Positions 35,459 to 44,020 of a stretch of 64,000 bases of DNA are shown here, piece after piece. This stretch comes from Spongiibacter sp. IMCC21906 (GTDB taxonomy: Bacteria > Pseudomonadota > Gammaproteobacteria > Pseudomonadales > Spongiibacteraceae). Positions within the stretch are counted from its first letter, which is position 1. Every line of letters begins with the position of its first letter. The stretch is taken from assembly GCF_001010805.1 (NCBI RefSeq), contig NZ_CP011477.1, positions 620,001-684,000 on the forward strand, in the 5' to 3' direction. Under the pieces are notes generated by a model that did not search any database, had not been told where the DNA came from, and saw nothing but the letters and a program-made list of their open reading frames with translations. The translations under genes were made by a program, and so were the position numbers.

Positions 35459-36729
35459 ATGCCCCGGTTTTTATACAGCGCGCTGCTGTACCTACTTACG
35501 CCATTCATTCTTTTGCGCTTGTTTTTGCGGGGCCGAAAAGCCCCCGCCTATCGCCAGCGTATTGCTGAGCGTTTTGGTTTTTTTGCCGCACCGCTTAGCT
35601 CGCGGGGGGGCTTTGGGTGCATGCCGTATCAGTGGGCGAAACCATTGCGGCGGCGCCACTCATTGAGCATTTCCTCCGTGTGCACCCGCAGCTTCCGGTG
35701 ATGGTGACCACCATGACGCCGACGGGCTCTGAACGCGTCACTGCATTGTTTGGCGACCGGGTTTGTCACGTATATGCGCCTTACGATTTACCCTGTGCGG
35801 TGAATCGGTTTTTGGCCAAGGTGCAGCCGAAAGTGGCGGTAATCATGGAGACCGAAGTCTGGCCAAATATGGTGTGTCAGACGGCGGCTCGGGGGGTTGA
35901 TGTTATTTTGGCCAACGGCCGAATGTCTGCGCGCTCGGCGGCGGGTTACCTCAAATTAAAGGGCTTAAGCGCTTCTGCTTTTGCCGCGTTTGCGCATGTG
36001 GTGGCCCAGGGCGACGACGATGCTAAACGCTTTATCGCCTTGGGGGCGTCGGCAGAGAGGGTGTTGGTATCCGGCAGTATCAAGTTTGATGTGACGATTG
36101 CGCCATTGCTGCGGGAGCAAGCTGGTGTCTTCAAAGCGGCAATAGGCTCCCGGCCGGTTTGGATTGCCGCCAGCACCCATCCTGGTGAGGATGAAATTAT
36201 TATTGCAGCCCATGACCGTTTATTGCGTATTTTGCCAACCGCGCTGCTTATTTTAGTGCCGAGGCACCCCGAACGATTTGACGCAGTGGCTACATTGCTT
36301 GCTGACGCAAAATTATCTTTTCAGCGTCGCAGTGGCAGCAGCGCTATTGAGGCTGGCAGCCAGGTTTTGTTGGGCGATACCATGGGCGAGTTAATGATGT
36401 TTTATGGTGGCGCAGCGGTGGCGTTTGTTGGTGGCAGTCTTGTTGATCGAGGTGGCCACAATATGTTGGAGCCTGCTGCCTGGGGGCTGCCGTTGGTAAC
36501 CGGGACCAGTGATTATAACTTTGCTGAAATCAGTCAATTGCTCTGCGAGCGGGGCGGTTTGCGTAAAGTGACAACGGTTGAACAGCTGGCTGAGCAAGTG
36601 GGGAAGTGGCTTGGTGACAGTGACCTGAGTCAGCGTCAGGGCGCTGCTGCTCTAAATGTAGTGGAGCAAAATCGTGGCGCCCTCGACAAGCTTATTGCGA
36701 TTGTCGAAGGCGCGTTGATGAGTGACTGA
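35459..36729 (+). CDS. waaA: Kdo transferase WaaA, frameshifted in a G tract
   Basis: Inner-membrane enzyme adding Kdo to lipid A. The frame from MPRFLYSALLYLLTPF runs to FAAPLSSRGG, and the natural continuation LWVHAVSVGETIAAAPLIEH is in another frame. The break falls in a run of seven G (35604-35610). With eight G the protein is whole and 423 residues long, close to E. coli WaaA (425). Downstream motifs VMETEVWPNMV and AVAFVGGSLVDRGGHNMLEP are intact. Because WaaA is normally essential, the likely explanations are a sequencing error, slippage that restores the frame, or phase variation. It is convergent with tolC. Confidence 0.9.
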
Positions 36730-36732
36730 GTT

Positions 36733-38187
36733 TTAGCTGCTCACTCGGTCAGAGACGGTGGGGGCAGTGGGGGCGCTCAGCCACTTGTTGAGTTCGTTGA
36801 TGTCAGCGGGGCTGAGGGTACCGGCGTTTTGCTTCAGCTTTAACACATCCAAAACGTAGTCGTAGCGGGCGTTGGTGTAGTCGCGAATGGCGGCATACAA
36901 ATTACGCTGCGCCTCAAGCACATCGACGATATTCCGGGTTCCCACTTCATAGCCTGCTTCTGTTGCATCCAGCGCGCTGCGTGCTGAAATAATATTCTGT
37001 TTGCGGGCTTTTACCGTTTGCACATCTGTATTCACCGCGATGTGTTGGGCGCGGGTGCCTGCGATAACCTGACGCTGAACGCTAATGCTATTTTGCTGGG
37101 CAGCGTTGTACTGCTCATACGCTTGGCGTCGTGCGGCACTGATGCCGCCACCAGCGAAGAGCGGCACGGTCAGCGTTATGCGAGCGGCCTCGGTTTCTGT
37201 GTAACTGTCGGGCGGGGTGGCAAACGAGCTGGTGGGGTTAAAGGTGGTGCTGCCGTCAAGGTCTTGCTTGCTGTAAATCAGGCTGCCGGTGATTTTTGGC
37301 AGGTGCTCCATCTTTTTAGAGCGGGCATTTTGGTAGGCCGAATCCCGGCCGGAACCAGCTGCTTTTAACAGGTGGTTGTTGGTCAGGGCAAAGTCTACCC
37401 ATTTGGCCCGGTCTGCAGGTTCGGGCATGGCGATGGGGAAGTTGTCCTCTAAAGACCAAAGATTGTGATGAGCTTGGCCGGTGACCGTGCTCAGGTTTTC
37501 TCTGGCGATTGCTAATGTGCCTTCAAATCCAAGGCGTTGGGCGACGATGGTGTCGTATACGGCTCTCGCTTCGTGGACATCGGTGATGGCGATCAGGCCG
37601 ACATCAAACCGTTGTTGGGTTTGTTCCAGCTGGCGCTGGGCTGCTTTTTCTTCTGCTTTAGCGGCGTCGAGGTTCTCTCTGGCCCGCAGTACATTAAAGT
37701 AGGCGTCAGAGACCCGCACGATTAAGTCTTGTTGATCATAGGCGAGTTGAGCGGTGGCTTGTTCGCTGAGCGCCTTGCCTGCTTTAAAGCTAAACCAGGC
37801 GGGTAAATTAAAAATCGCCTGATTTAATGACACCGAGTAAGCCTCGGTTTCAGAGTCGGTATTACTGCTTTGGTCGATGATGGCCGCGGTTGTGCCGCCC
37901 ATGCCGTCAGGGGCGATGGTCGTGCTTTTGCGATTACTGTCGGTTTCCGCGTCCTCGTAATAGGCTTCGCCGACCACTTGAGGCAATAAACTGGAACGGG
38001 CTATGTTTTCAGATTCTATGTTTGCGCGGTAGTTGGCTTCTGCGGCTTTTAATACGGGGTCGTTTTGCAGGGCCAGCTCGTATACGTCCAGCAGCGTATC
38101 TGCCTGGCTTGCAGGGCTGATGAATGCTTGGCTAAACAGTGTTGCGGCCATAATTGCGGCGTATAAAGGATGACGTTTTACAATCAT
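36733..38187 (-). CDS. tolC: TolC-family outer membrane efflux channel
   Basis: 484 residues with a signal peptide ending near FISPASQA. It has the two OEP repeats of TolC: the first from TLLDVYELALQNDPVLKAAE, the second from TNNHLLKAAGSGRDSAYQNA. The conserved VPLFAGGGISAARRQAYEQY and YEVGTRNIVDVLEAQRNLY are present. It serves as the outer-membrane exit duct for efflux pumps and type I secretion. Its stop is 3 bases from that of waaA. It is divergent from the yqiB-cpdA-yqiA-parE group as in E. coli, but nudF is missing from between them. Confidence 0.95.
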   Translation of the reverse strand: MIVKRHPLYAAIMAATLFSQAFISPASQADTLLDVYELALQNDPVLKAAEANYRANIESENIARSSLLPQVVGEAYYEDAETDSNRKSTTIAPDGMGGTTAAIIDQSSNTDSETEAYSVSLNQAIFNLPAWFSFKAGKALSEQATAQLAYDQQDLIVRVSDAYFNVLRARENLDAAKAEEKAAQRQLEQTQQRFDVGLIAITDVHEARAVYDTIVAQRLGFEGTLAIARENLSTVTGQAHHNLWSLEDNFPIAMPEPADRAKWVDFALTNNHLLKAAGSGRDSAYQNARSKKMEHLPKITGSLIYSKQDLDGSTTFNPTSSFATPPDSYTETEAARITLTVPLFAGGGISAARRQAYEQYNAAQQNSISVQRQVIAGTRAQHIAVNTDVQTVKARKQNIISARSALDATEAGYEVGTRNIVDVLEAQRNLYAAIRDYTNARYDYVLDVLKLKQNAGTLSPADINELNKWLSAPTAPTVSDRVSS

Positions 38188-38330
38188 TGAGGGTAACCTG
38201 TTCTGAATTCGGAGAGCTTGGCGCCCAAGTTGAGGTGTCAGTGATCAGTGTAACAAAGGAATACAGGACGATAATGATTATTACATTATCGTAAATTTAC
38301 GTAGGCCACTAACTAAATTCTGGGAGCAGT

Positions 38331-38774
38331 GTGCGGATTCAAGGCTACCAAGTCAATCTTAGCGAGCATCTAGCCGATTGTGAGCTTAACTATTTGCGGC
38401 TTCAGAAGCTGGTGCCCCGTCATTGCCGGGCAGATAGCTGCCTGGAGTTTGGTCTAGTGGATTCCACTGTTTACTTTCGAGTTGTGGAATGTGCCCCTTA
38501 TACCACTTCTTTGGAAGTCGAGTTGGCCAAGCCTTTGGTGCCAGATTGGTCACCACCAGTGCTCTCGGTGCAGGTTTATCACGATGCAGGTCTGGCTGAA
38601 GTCGTCGCAGTGGAGGGGATTCGTATCAAGAAGGCTAGATTGCCCTATCCCAACCCGAAAATGCTACAGCGGGATGAAAAGCGCCAGCTTAACCGCTATC
38701 TCGGTGAGATTCTTTGTCACTGTCTTGCGCAAGGTCATTCTTTGGACGATCCGTTAAAAATACTGGAAATATGA
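38331..38774 (+). CDS. yqiB: DUF1249 family protein (YqiB)
   Basis: 147 residues, near the 140 of E. coli YqiB. Diagnostic stretches are CELNYLRLQKLVPRH, YTTSLEVELAKPLVPDWSPP and YPNPKMLQRDEKRQLNRYLG. It starts with GTG. No function is known. It is followed by cpdA and yqiA in the usual order; nudF, which normally precedes it, is absent. Confidence 0.9.
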   Translation: MRIQGYQVNLSEHLADCELNYLRLQKLVPRHCRADSCLEFGLVDSTVYFRVVECAPYTTSLEVELAKPLVPDWSPPVLSVQVYHDAGLAEVVAVEGIRIKKARLPYPNPKMLQRDEKRQLNRYLGEILCHCLAQGHSLDDPLKILEI

Positions 38775-38840
38775 CCGACTACGCGAAAATTGCCTGACCG
38801 TGGCTAGATTTGGGTAGTTCCTTACCGTATAAACGGAGTT

Positions 38841-39668
38841 ATGTTAACGGTGAAAGGTTCCCGCTCAGTGTCAGCTGTTCCCCTTAAAAAATCGCTGCGT
38901 ATCGCGCAGATTAGTGATTGCCATCTCGGCGAGCGAGAGGGCGATACGCTATTGGGCATGGATACTGATCATAGTGCTAACGCGGTAATTGAGCAGCTGC
39001 GGGCGGAGAATGAGCAACTGGATTTGTTAGTTGTATCAGGCGACGTCTCCAGCGATGGTCACATGGCGGCTTATTATCGCTTACAACCGCGGTTAGCGGG
39101 TTTGGCAAAGCATATTGTCTGGTTGCCGGGAAATCACGATGACGCCGTAGAAATGCGTCGCGCCCTGGGGGAGGATCTAATGCCCTCGGTGTTGCTGCTG
39201 GATACTTGGCAGTGTGTATTTTTGAATTCTGCTGTGCCAGGGCAAGTGGGCGGCCATTTGGCTGATTCTGAGTTGGCGGCGTTGCGCACTGCTTTGAAGA
39301 CACCCAAACCCACGTTAGTGTTTATGCACCACCATCTGTTTGCGGTGGGTTGTGCGTGGCTGGATGAGCAAAAGATTGCAAACGGTGATGCACTTTGCGA
39401 ATTATTACAGGGCCAGGCTCAGGTGAAAGCGGTGGTGTGCGGTCATGTGCATCAGCAAAGTGATCAAACAATTAATGGTCTACGTCAACTTTCCACGCCG
39501 TCTACGTGTATTCAGTTTGCGCCAAATAGCGCTGAGTTTGCCTTAGATACACTCAATCCTGGTTATCGCTGTTTTCGGCTCGATGCGGATGGCAGTGTCG
39601 AGACGCAGGTAAAACGCGTTGAGGGTTTGGCGTTTTTTGTAGATCGTTCGGCAAGCGGGTATCAATGA
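38841..39668 (+). CDS. cpdA: 3',5'-cyclic-AMP phosphodiesterase CpdA
   Basis: 275 residues, same length as E. coli CpdA. It is a class III metallophosphoesterase. Metal-binding motifs in order: AQISDCHLGE (D, H), VVSGDVSSDG, LPGNHDDAVEMR, FMHHHLFAVG and VVCGHVHQQ. The enzyme lowers cAMP. Its stop overlaps the start of yqiA (ATGA), giving coupled translation. The exact start is uncertain, because GGAG is very close to the ATG at 38841 and a GTG follows at 38850. Confidence 0.94.
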   Translation: MLTVKGSRSVSAVPLKKSLRIAQISDCHLGEREGDTLLGMDTDHSANAVIEQLRAENEQLDLLVVSGDVSSDGHMAAYYRLQPRLAGLAKHIVWLPGNHDDAVEMRRALGEDLMPSVLLLDTWQCVFLNSAVPGQVGGHLADSELAALRTALKTPKPTLVFMHHHLFAVGCAWLDEQKIANGDALCELLQGQAQVKAVVCGHVHQQSDQTINGLRQLSTPSTCIQFAPNSAEFALDTLNPGYRCFRLDADGSVETQVKRVEGLAFFVDRSASGYQ

Positions 39669-40255
39669 GCGCAACACTGATTTATTTCCACGGGTTTATC
39701 TCCTCTCCCCAGTCACATAAAGCCGTTATTACCGGGGAGTATTTACAAGAACATCATCCCAGTATCCACTACCGGGTCCCTGCTTTGGGGGATACGCCGG
39801 ATGTGGCTGCGCAAACAGCCGAGGCCGTGGTTAAAGAGTGTCTTGAGCGCGCTGACGGTCCGGTGGCATTAATCGGCAGCTCAATGGGTGGTTTTTTAGC
39901 GACGGTATTGGCGCAGCGCTACGGGCTTCGAGCGGTGGCGATTAATCCGGTGGTGCACCCGCAACGATTGGTGACGCGCTTAATTGGCGATCACTCAAAC
40001 CCCTATACCGGCAGTGAATTTAGTATTGGCCAGACGCATGTGCTGGCGTTGCATGATTTAGCTATCACCGAGTTACGTAGCCCGGATGACTATTGGGCGC
40101 TGCTCCAAGAAGGTGATGAAACCTTGGATTATCGTGATGCACTGGCGTTTTATCGCGGGGCACGGGTCACCTGCGAGCCGGGTGGTGACCACAGTTTTCA
40201 AGGCTTTGAGCGCTATTTGCCCGAGGTGGTGGAATTTCTGGGCCTGCTTGGTTAA
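39665..40255 (+). CDS. yqiA: YqiA-type esterase
   Basis: 196 residues, alpha/beta hydrolase (UPF0227). It begins IYFHGFISSPQSHKA. The nucleophile is Ser in GSSMGGFLATVLA, and the C-terminal His is in CEPGGDHSFQGFERYL. E. coli YqiA hydrolyses short acyl esters and CoA esters; its physiological role is unclear. Coupled to cpdA by a 4-base overlap and followed 90 bases later by parE. Confidence 0.93.
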   Translation: MSATLIYFHGFISSPQSHKAVITGEYLQEHHPSIHYRVPALGDTPDVAAQTAEAVVKECLERADGPVALIGSSMGGFLATVLAQRYGLRAVAINPVVHPQRLVTRLIGDHSNPYTGSEFSIGQTHVLALHDLAITELRSPDDYWALLQEGDETLDYRDALAFYRGARVTCEPGGDHSFQGFERYLPEVVEFLGLLG

Positions 40256-40345
40256 CAATACACACCTTTTTGAGCCGCAGGGCGCTTTGACTGCGTCGCC
40301 TCTTTTGTACGCAAATAGCGGCATAACACCGCAACACGGAAACAC

Positions 40346-42235
40346 ATGGCTGAATATAATTCCCAATCGATAGAAGTCCTCACCGGTCTTGAGCCCGTTC
40401 GCAAACGTCCGGGTATGTACACCGATACCACTCGCCCCAATCATCTCGCCCAAGAAGTCATTGATAACAGTGTCGACGAGGCATTGGCGGGCCACGCCAG
40501 TCAAATTGTTGTCACCTTGAAAGCCGATGGCTCTTTGGTGTGTGCGGATGATGGTCGGGGCATGCCTGTGGATATTCACCCTGAACAGGGCTTGCCGGGG
40601 GTTGAGGTGATTATGTGTACCCTCCATGCTGGCGGTAAATTTTCCAATGACAACTACCAGTTCTCCGGGGGCTTGCACGGGGTTGGGGTGTCGGTGGTCA
40701 ATGCGCTTTCCAGTCGCTTGAATATCGAAATCAAACGCGATGGCAGTGTGTATCGAATGAGTTTTGCCGGCGGCGATAAGGCTTCTGAGTTGGAAGTAGT
40801 CGACAGCTGCGGCAAACGTAATACCGGCACCTCTATCCACTTCTGGCCGGACCCAAAATACTTTGATACCGCAAAGTTTTCAGTGCGTCGGCTCAAACAT
40901 GTGCTCCGGGCCAAGGCGGTATTATGTCCAGGCTTTAAAGTTTTCTTTAAAGACGAGACTGGCGACGAGAGCGAGGAATGGTATTACGAAGATGGCTTGT
41001 CTGATTATTTAGCTAGCCACACCAAAGAATTTGAAACCCTGCCCGCCGTGCCCTTTATCGGCCAGTTTAGTGGCCGCAGTGAAGCGGTGGACTGGGCGGT
41101 GCAATGGATGCCAGAGGGCGGTGAATTACTCACGGAATCCTACGTTAACCTGATTCCTACCGCCCAAGGTGGTACTCATGTGAATGGCCTGCGCAGTGGC
41201 TTGTTAGATGCCATGCGGGAGTTTTGTGAGTTTCGCAATTTGCTGCCTCGGGGCATCAAGCTCAGCCCCGACGATATTTGGGATCGCTGTAGTTATGTGC
41301 TGTCATCCAAGCTGGCTGATCCGCAGTTTTCCGGTCAAACCAAAGAGCGTTTAAGCTCCCGAGAAGCCGCCGCCTTTGTGGCCGGTGTTGCTAAAGATGC
41401 CTTTAGCTTATGGCTGAATCAGCACACTGAAGAAGCCGAGCGGCTGGCTGAGCTGTGTATTGACAGCGCCCAAACCCGGTTGCGTAAATCGAAAAAAGTG
41501 GTGCGTAAAAAAGTTTCTGCGGGTCCGGCATTACCCGGTAAATTGGCCGACTGCTCGGGGGTAGATACCGAGCGTTCAGAGCTGTTTTTGGTTGAGGGTG
41601 ACTCGGCAGGGGGCAGTGCCAAGCAGGCGAGGGATCGTCAGTACCAGGCGATACTGCCGTTGCGAGGTAAAATTCTGAATACCTGGGAAGTCGACTCTGC
41701 CGAAATTTTAGCCTCGCAAGAGGTGCACGATATTTCTGTGGCCTTGGGCATTGAGCCCGATAGCGATGACATTGCAGGCCTGCGCTATGGCAAGGTGTGT
41801 ATTCTCGCCGACGCCGATTCGGACGGCCTGCACATTGCTACCTTGCTATGTGCGCTTTTCTTGCGGCACTTTCGCCCGCTTGTCGAACAGGGTCATGTTT
41901 TTATTGCCATGCCGCCGCTGTACCGCATCGATGTGGGCAAAGAGGTGTATTACGCCTTGGATAATGCCGAGAAAAGTGGCGTTTTAGACCGTATCGAGGC
42001 CGAGAAAAAACGCGGCAAAGTGTCAGTTACCCGCTTTAAGGGTTTGGGCGAAATGAACCCGCTCCAGCTCCGGGAAACCGTTATGGACCCCGACACGCGA
42101 CGTCTGGTCCGACTGTCAATTGAAGATAACGACGACACCATGGGGCAGATGGATATGATGCTGGCGAAAAAACGCGCCAGTGATCGCAAAATCTGGCTGG
42201 AAAAATACGGTGATGAAGCCGAGTTGATGATGTGA
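40346..42235 (+). CDS. parE: DNA topoisomerase IV subunit B
   Basis: 629 residues (E. coli ParE 630). GHKL ATPase: the EVIDNSVDEALAGHA helix, the DDGRGMPVDIHPEQG loop, and GLHGVGVSVVNALS. The Toprim domain has ELFLVEGDSAGGSAKQARDR and ILADADSDGLHIATLLC; FKGLGEMNPLQL lies at the C-terminus. Length and the yqiA neighbour distinguish it from GyrB. parC is not in the window. Confidence 0.97.
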   Translation: MAEYNSQSIEVLTGLEPVRKRPGMYTDTTRPNHLAQEVIDNSVDEALAGHASQIVVTLKADGSLVCADDGRGMPVDIHPEQGLPGVEVIMCTLHAGGKFSNDNYQFSGGLHGVGVSVVNALSSRLNIEIKRDGSVYRMSFAGGDKASELEVVDSCGKRNTGTSIHFWPDPKYFDTAKFSVRRLKHVLRAKAVLCPGFKVFFKDETGDESEEWYYEDGLSDYLASHTKEFETLPAVPFIGQFSGRSEAVDWAVQWMPEGGELLTESYVNLIPTAQGGTHVNGLRSGLLDAMREFCEFRNLLPRGIKLSPDDIWDRCSYVLSSKLADPQFSGQTKERLSSREAAAFVAGVAKDAFSLWLNQHTEEAERLAELCIDSAQTRLRKSKKVVRKKVSAGPALPGKLADCSGVDTERSELFLVEGDSAGGSAKQARDRQYQAILPLRGKILNTWEVDSAEILASQEVHDISVALGIEPDSDDIAGLRYGKVCILADADSDGLHIATLLCALFLRHFRPLVEQGHVFIAMPPLYRIDVGKEVYYALDNAEKSGVLDRIEAEKKRGKVSVTRFKGLGEMNPLQLRETVMDPDTRRLVRLSIEDNDDTMGQMDMMLAKKRASDRKIWLEKYGDEAELMM

Positions 42236-42378
42236 GCCAGGGGCTTATCCCTTGCTTGTGTTTTAGGGTCTGTTGAAAGGTCCTGGATTTTCCTTCCCTT
42301 GAATATCGGGGCTCGGTGCTGGCCCCACCCTCTCTGTGATTCCGTTATAATGCCGCCGGAATTTTCACGGTGATCTTT

Positions 42379-42957
42379 ATGAGTATTGAACAGTCTTTGG
42401 CCCAGCGCGCTGGACAGTGCTGCGAGTTATGCGGCAGCGGCGATGAGCTGGCAGCCTATTTTGTGGCGCCGGTTGAGCCGCGCGTTGATAAAGCGATTTT
42501 TGCCTGTGGGCTGTGTCGAAGCCAAATTGATACGGTCGACAACCGCGACCCTAATCATTGGCGCTGTTTAAACGGCAGCATGTGGAGCACCGAGCCCGCG
42601 GTGCAGGTTGTGGCGTGGCGAATGCTGAATCGCTTGAGTGCCGAAGGCTGGCCGCAAGAATTGCTTGAGCAGATGTATTTAGATGATGAAACCTTGGCGT
42701 GGGCTAGGGCCGAGGGTGACGGGGTTGCCGAGTCGGACCGGGTGATTCACAAAGACTGTCACGGCACGGTGCTTGAGGCGGGCGATACGGTAACGCTGAT
42801 TAAAGATTTGGATGTAAAGGGCGCCAATTTTACCGCCAAGCGTGGTACAGCAGTGCGGGGCATTAGTCTGGTGGCTGATAATGCCGACCAGATTGAAGGT
42901 CGGGTGAGCGGTCAGCGTATTGTTATTTTGTGCGAGTTTGTTAAACGATCCGCGTAA
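42379..42957 (+). CDS. phnA: PhnA/YjdM-type zinc ribbon protein
   Basis: 192 residues. An N-terminal zinc ribbon (CCELCGSGDELAAYF then FACGLCRSQI) is followed by a helical segment and the C-terminal PhnA domain (VIHKDCHGTVLEAGDTVTLI, KRGTAVRGISLV). The name comes from the phosphonate locus of E. coli, but the family is not required for phosphonate breakdown, so no catalytic role should be inferred. A TATAAT sequence (about 42346) lies upstream but without a good -35 box. The ATG at 42379 is preferred over the GTG at 42370. Confidence 0.85.
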   Translation: MSIEQSLAQRAGQCCELCGSGDELAAYFVAPVEPRVDKAIFACGLCRSQIDTVDNRDPNHWRCLNGSMWSTEPAVQVVAWRMLNRLSAEGWPQELLEQMYLDDETLAWARAEGDGVAESDRVIHKDCHGTVLEAGDTVTLIKDLDVKGANFTAKRGTAVRGISLVADNADQIEGRVSGQRIVILCEFVKRSA

Positions 42958-42992
42958 GGGCCGGGGGCCTATGTTGCCCCCGGCACCCAGTG

Positions 42993-43709
42993 TTAAAGCT
43001 CTGCGTTGTGATAGACGTTTTGTACGTCATCCAGCTCGTCCAGCATATTGAGAAATTTCTCAAACATGGGCATATCTTCTTCGCTGATGGGGGTGGTGGT
43101 TTGGGGGATGAATTGAATCTCTTCCACCTCAAATTCCACCTCGCCAAACTGGTCTAATATTGCCTGTTTGGCTTTAAAAAAGTCGGTATGGGGCGCAAAG
43201 ACTGAAATTTTGTCATCTTCAGCTTCAATATCCGTGACGTCGACGTCCGCTTCCATCAGTGCTTCCAAGACCGCTTCTTCGTCGGTACCGGCAAAGACCA
43301 AAATAGCAGAATGATCAAACATATGGCCGACGGTGCCGGGGGTGCCAATTTTGCATTTGGTTTTGGTAAAAGCCAGGCGCACATCACCAAAGGTGCGATT
43401 GGGGTTATCTGTCAGGCAGTCAACAATCACCATGCAATTGCCTGGGCCGTAGCCCTCGTAACGGGCGGGGGAGTAGTCTTCCCCCGCGCCGCCCTCGGCT
43501 TTGTCCAGTGCATTTTTGATAACGTGACTGGGGACCTGGTCTTTTTTTGCCCGATCCAGCAAGCCCCTCAGAGCTAGGTTGGCCGAGGGGTCAACACCAC
43601 CCGATTTAGCCGTGACATAGATTTCCCGGCCGTATTTACTGTAGACCTTGGTTTTGGCATCAGCCGTTTTGGCCATGGAGTCTTTGCGATTTTGGTAGGC
43701 GCGGCCCAT
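42993..43709 (-). CDS. yeeN: YebC/PmpR family regulator, YeeN type
   Basis: 238 residues from [18 protein letters not shown], exactly the length of E. coli YeeN. The opening (MGRAYQNRK rather than MAGHSKWANIKHRK), the [20 protein letters not shown] stretch and [20 protein letters not shown] place it in the YeeN branch of the YebC family. YebC itself helps ribosomes stalled at polyproline and was earlier described as a transcription factor; which applies to YeeN is unsettled. Upstream in-frame codons to 43745 are not family-like. Confidence 0.9.
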   Translation of the reverse strand: MGRAYQNRKDSMAKTADAKTKVYSKYGREIYVTAKSGGVDPSANLALRGLLDRAKKDQVPSHVIKNALDKAEGGAGEDYSPARYEGYGPGNCMVIVDCLTDNPNRTFGDVRLAFTKTKCKIGTPGTVGHMFDHSAILVFAGTDEEAVLEALMEADVDVTDIEAEDDKISVFAPHTDFFKAKQAILDQFGEVEFEVEEIQFIPQTTTPISEEDMPMFEKFLNMLDELDDVQNVYHNAEL

Positions 43710-43878
43710 TGCGATATTCCACTGAAAATTTTTGAAGGGGGGCATTTTAAAGGCAGTACCGGGGAGTTGGAATCCCTTTCTGCGCAGATGCCTTGTTGAT
43801 TGCTGAGTTTGAGGGGGCTAAACGGAGACTTGCCTAGCTTGGCGATGCTCGTAAAAGTATTTGATTAGCTGAAAACTT

Positions 43879-43908
43879 ATAAGGTAGCATGCTATCTTAT
43901 AAGATAGC
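43879..43908. promoter_or_regulatory. Overlapping palindromic operator
   Basis: Three half-sites alternate in orientation: TAAGGTAGC, GCTATCTTA and TAAGATAGC. They form an 18-bp perfect palindrome (43891-43908) and an overlapping 22-bp one (43879-43900) with one mismatched pair. It sits about 110 bases before the aldehyde dehydrogenase start, with no regulator gene beside it. The rest of 43710-44020 holds no visible gene. Confidence 0.6.
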
Positions 43909-44020
43909 TTACGAACAATTTTCCGTGGTTAGTCATTACTGGCACTCACCCAGTGTGGTGCTCCGACTCTGTCGCGGTCCAATATACCCCGTACAATAAA
44001 ATGCTCAGGAGAAACACATA

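Noticed and set aside
40073-40840. 255-codon minus-strand frame across yqiA and parE
   Set aside because: It covers two genes with firm assignments on the other strand and shows no family features.
42263-42285. Possible third copy of the 17-bp repeat (AGGGTCTGTTGAAAGGTCCT)
   Set aside because: Only a loose match with several mismatches, so I did not count it.
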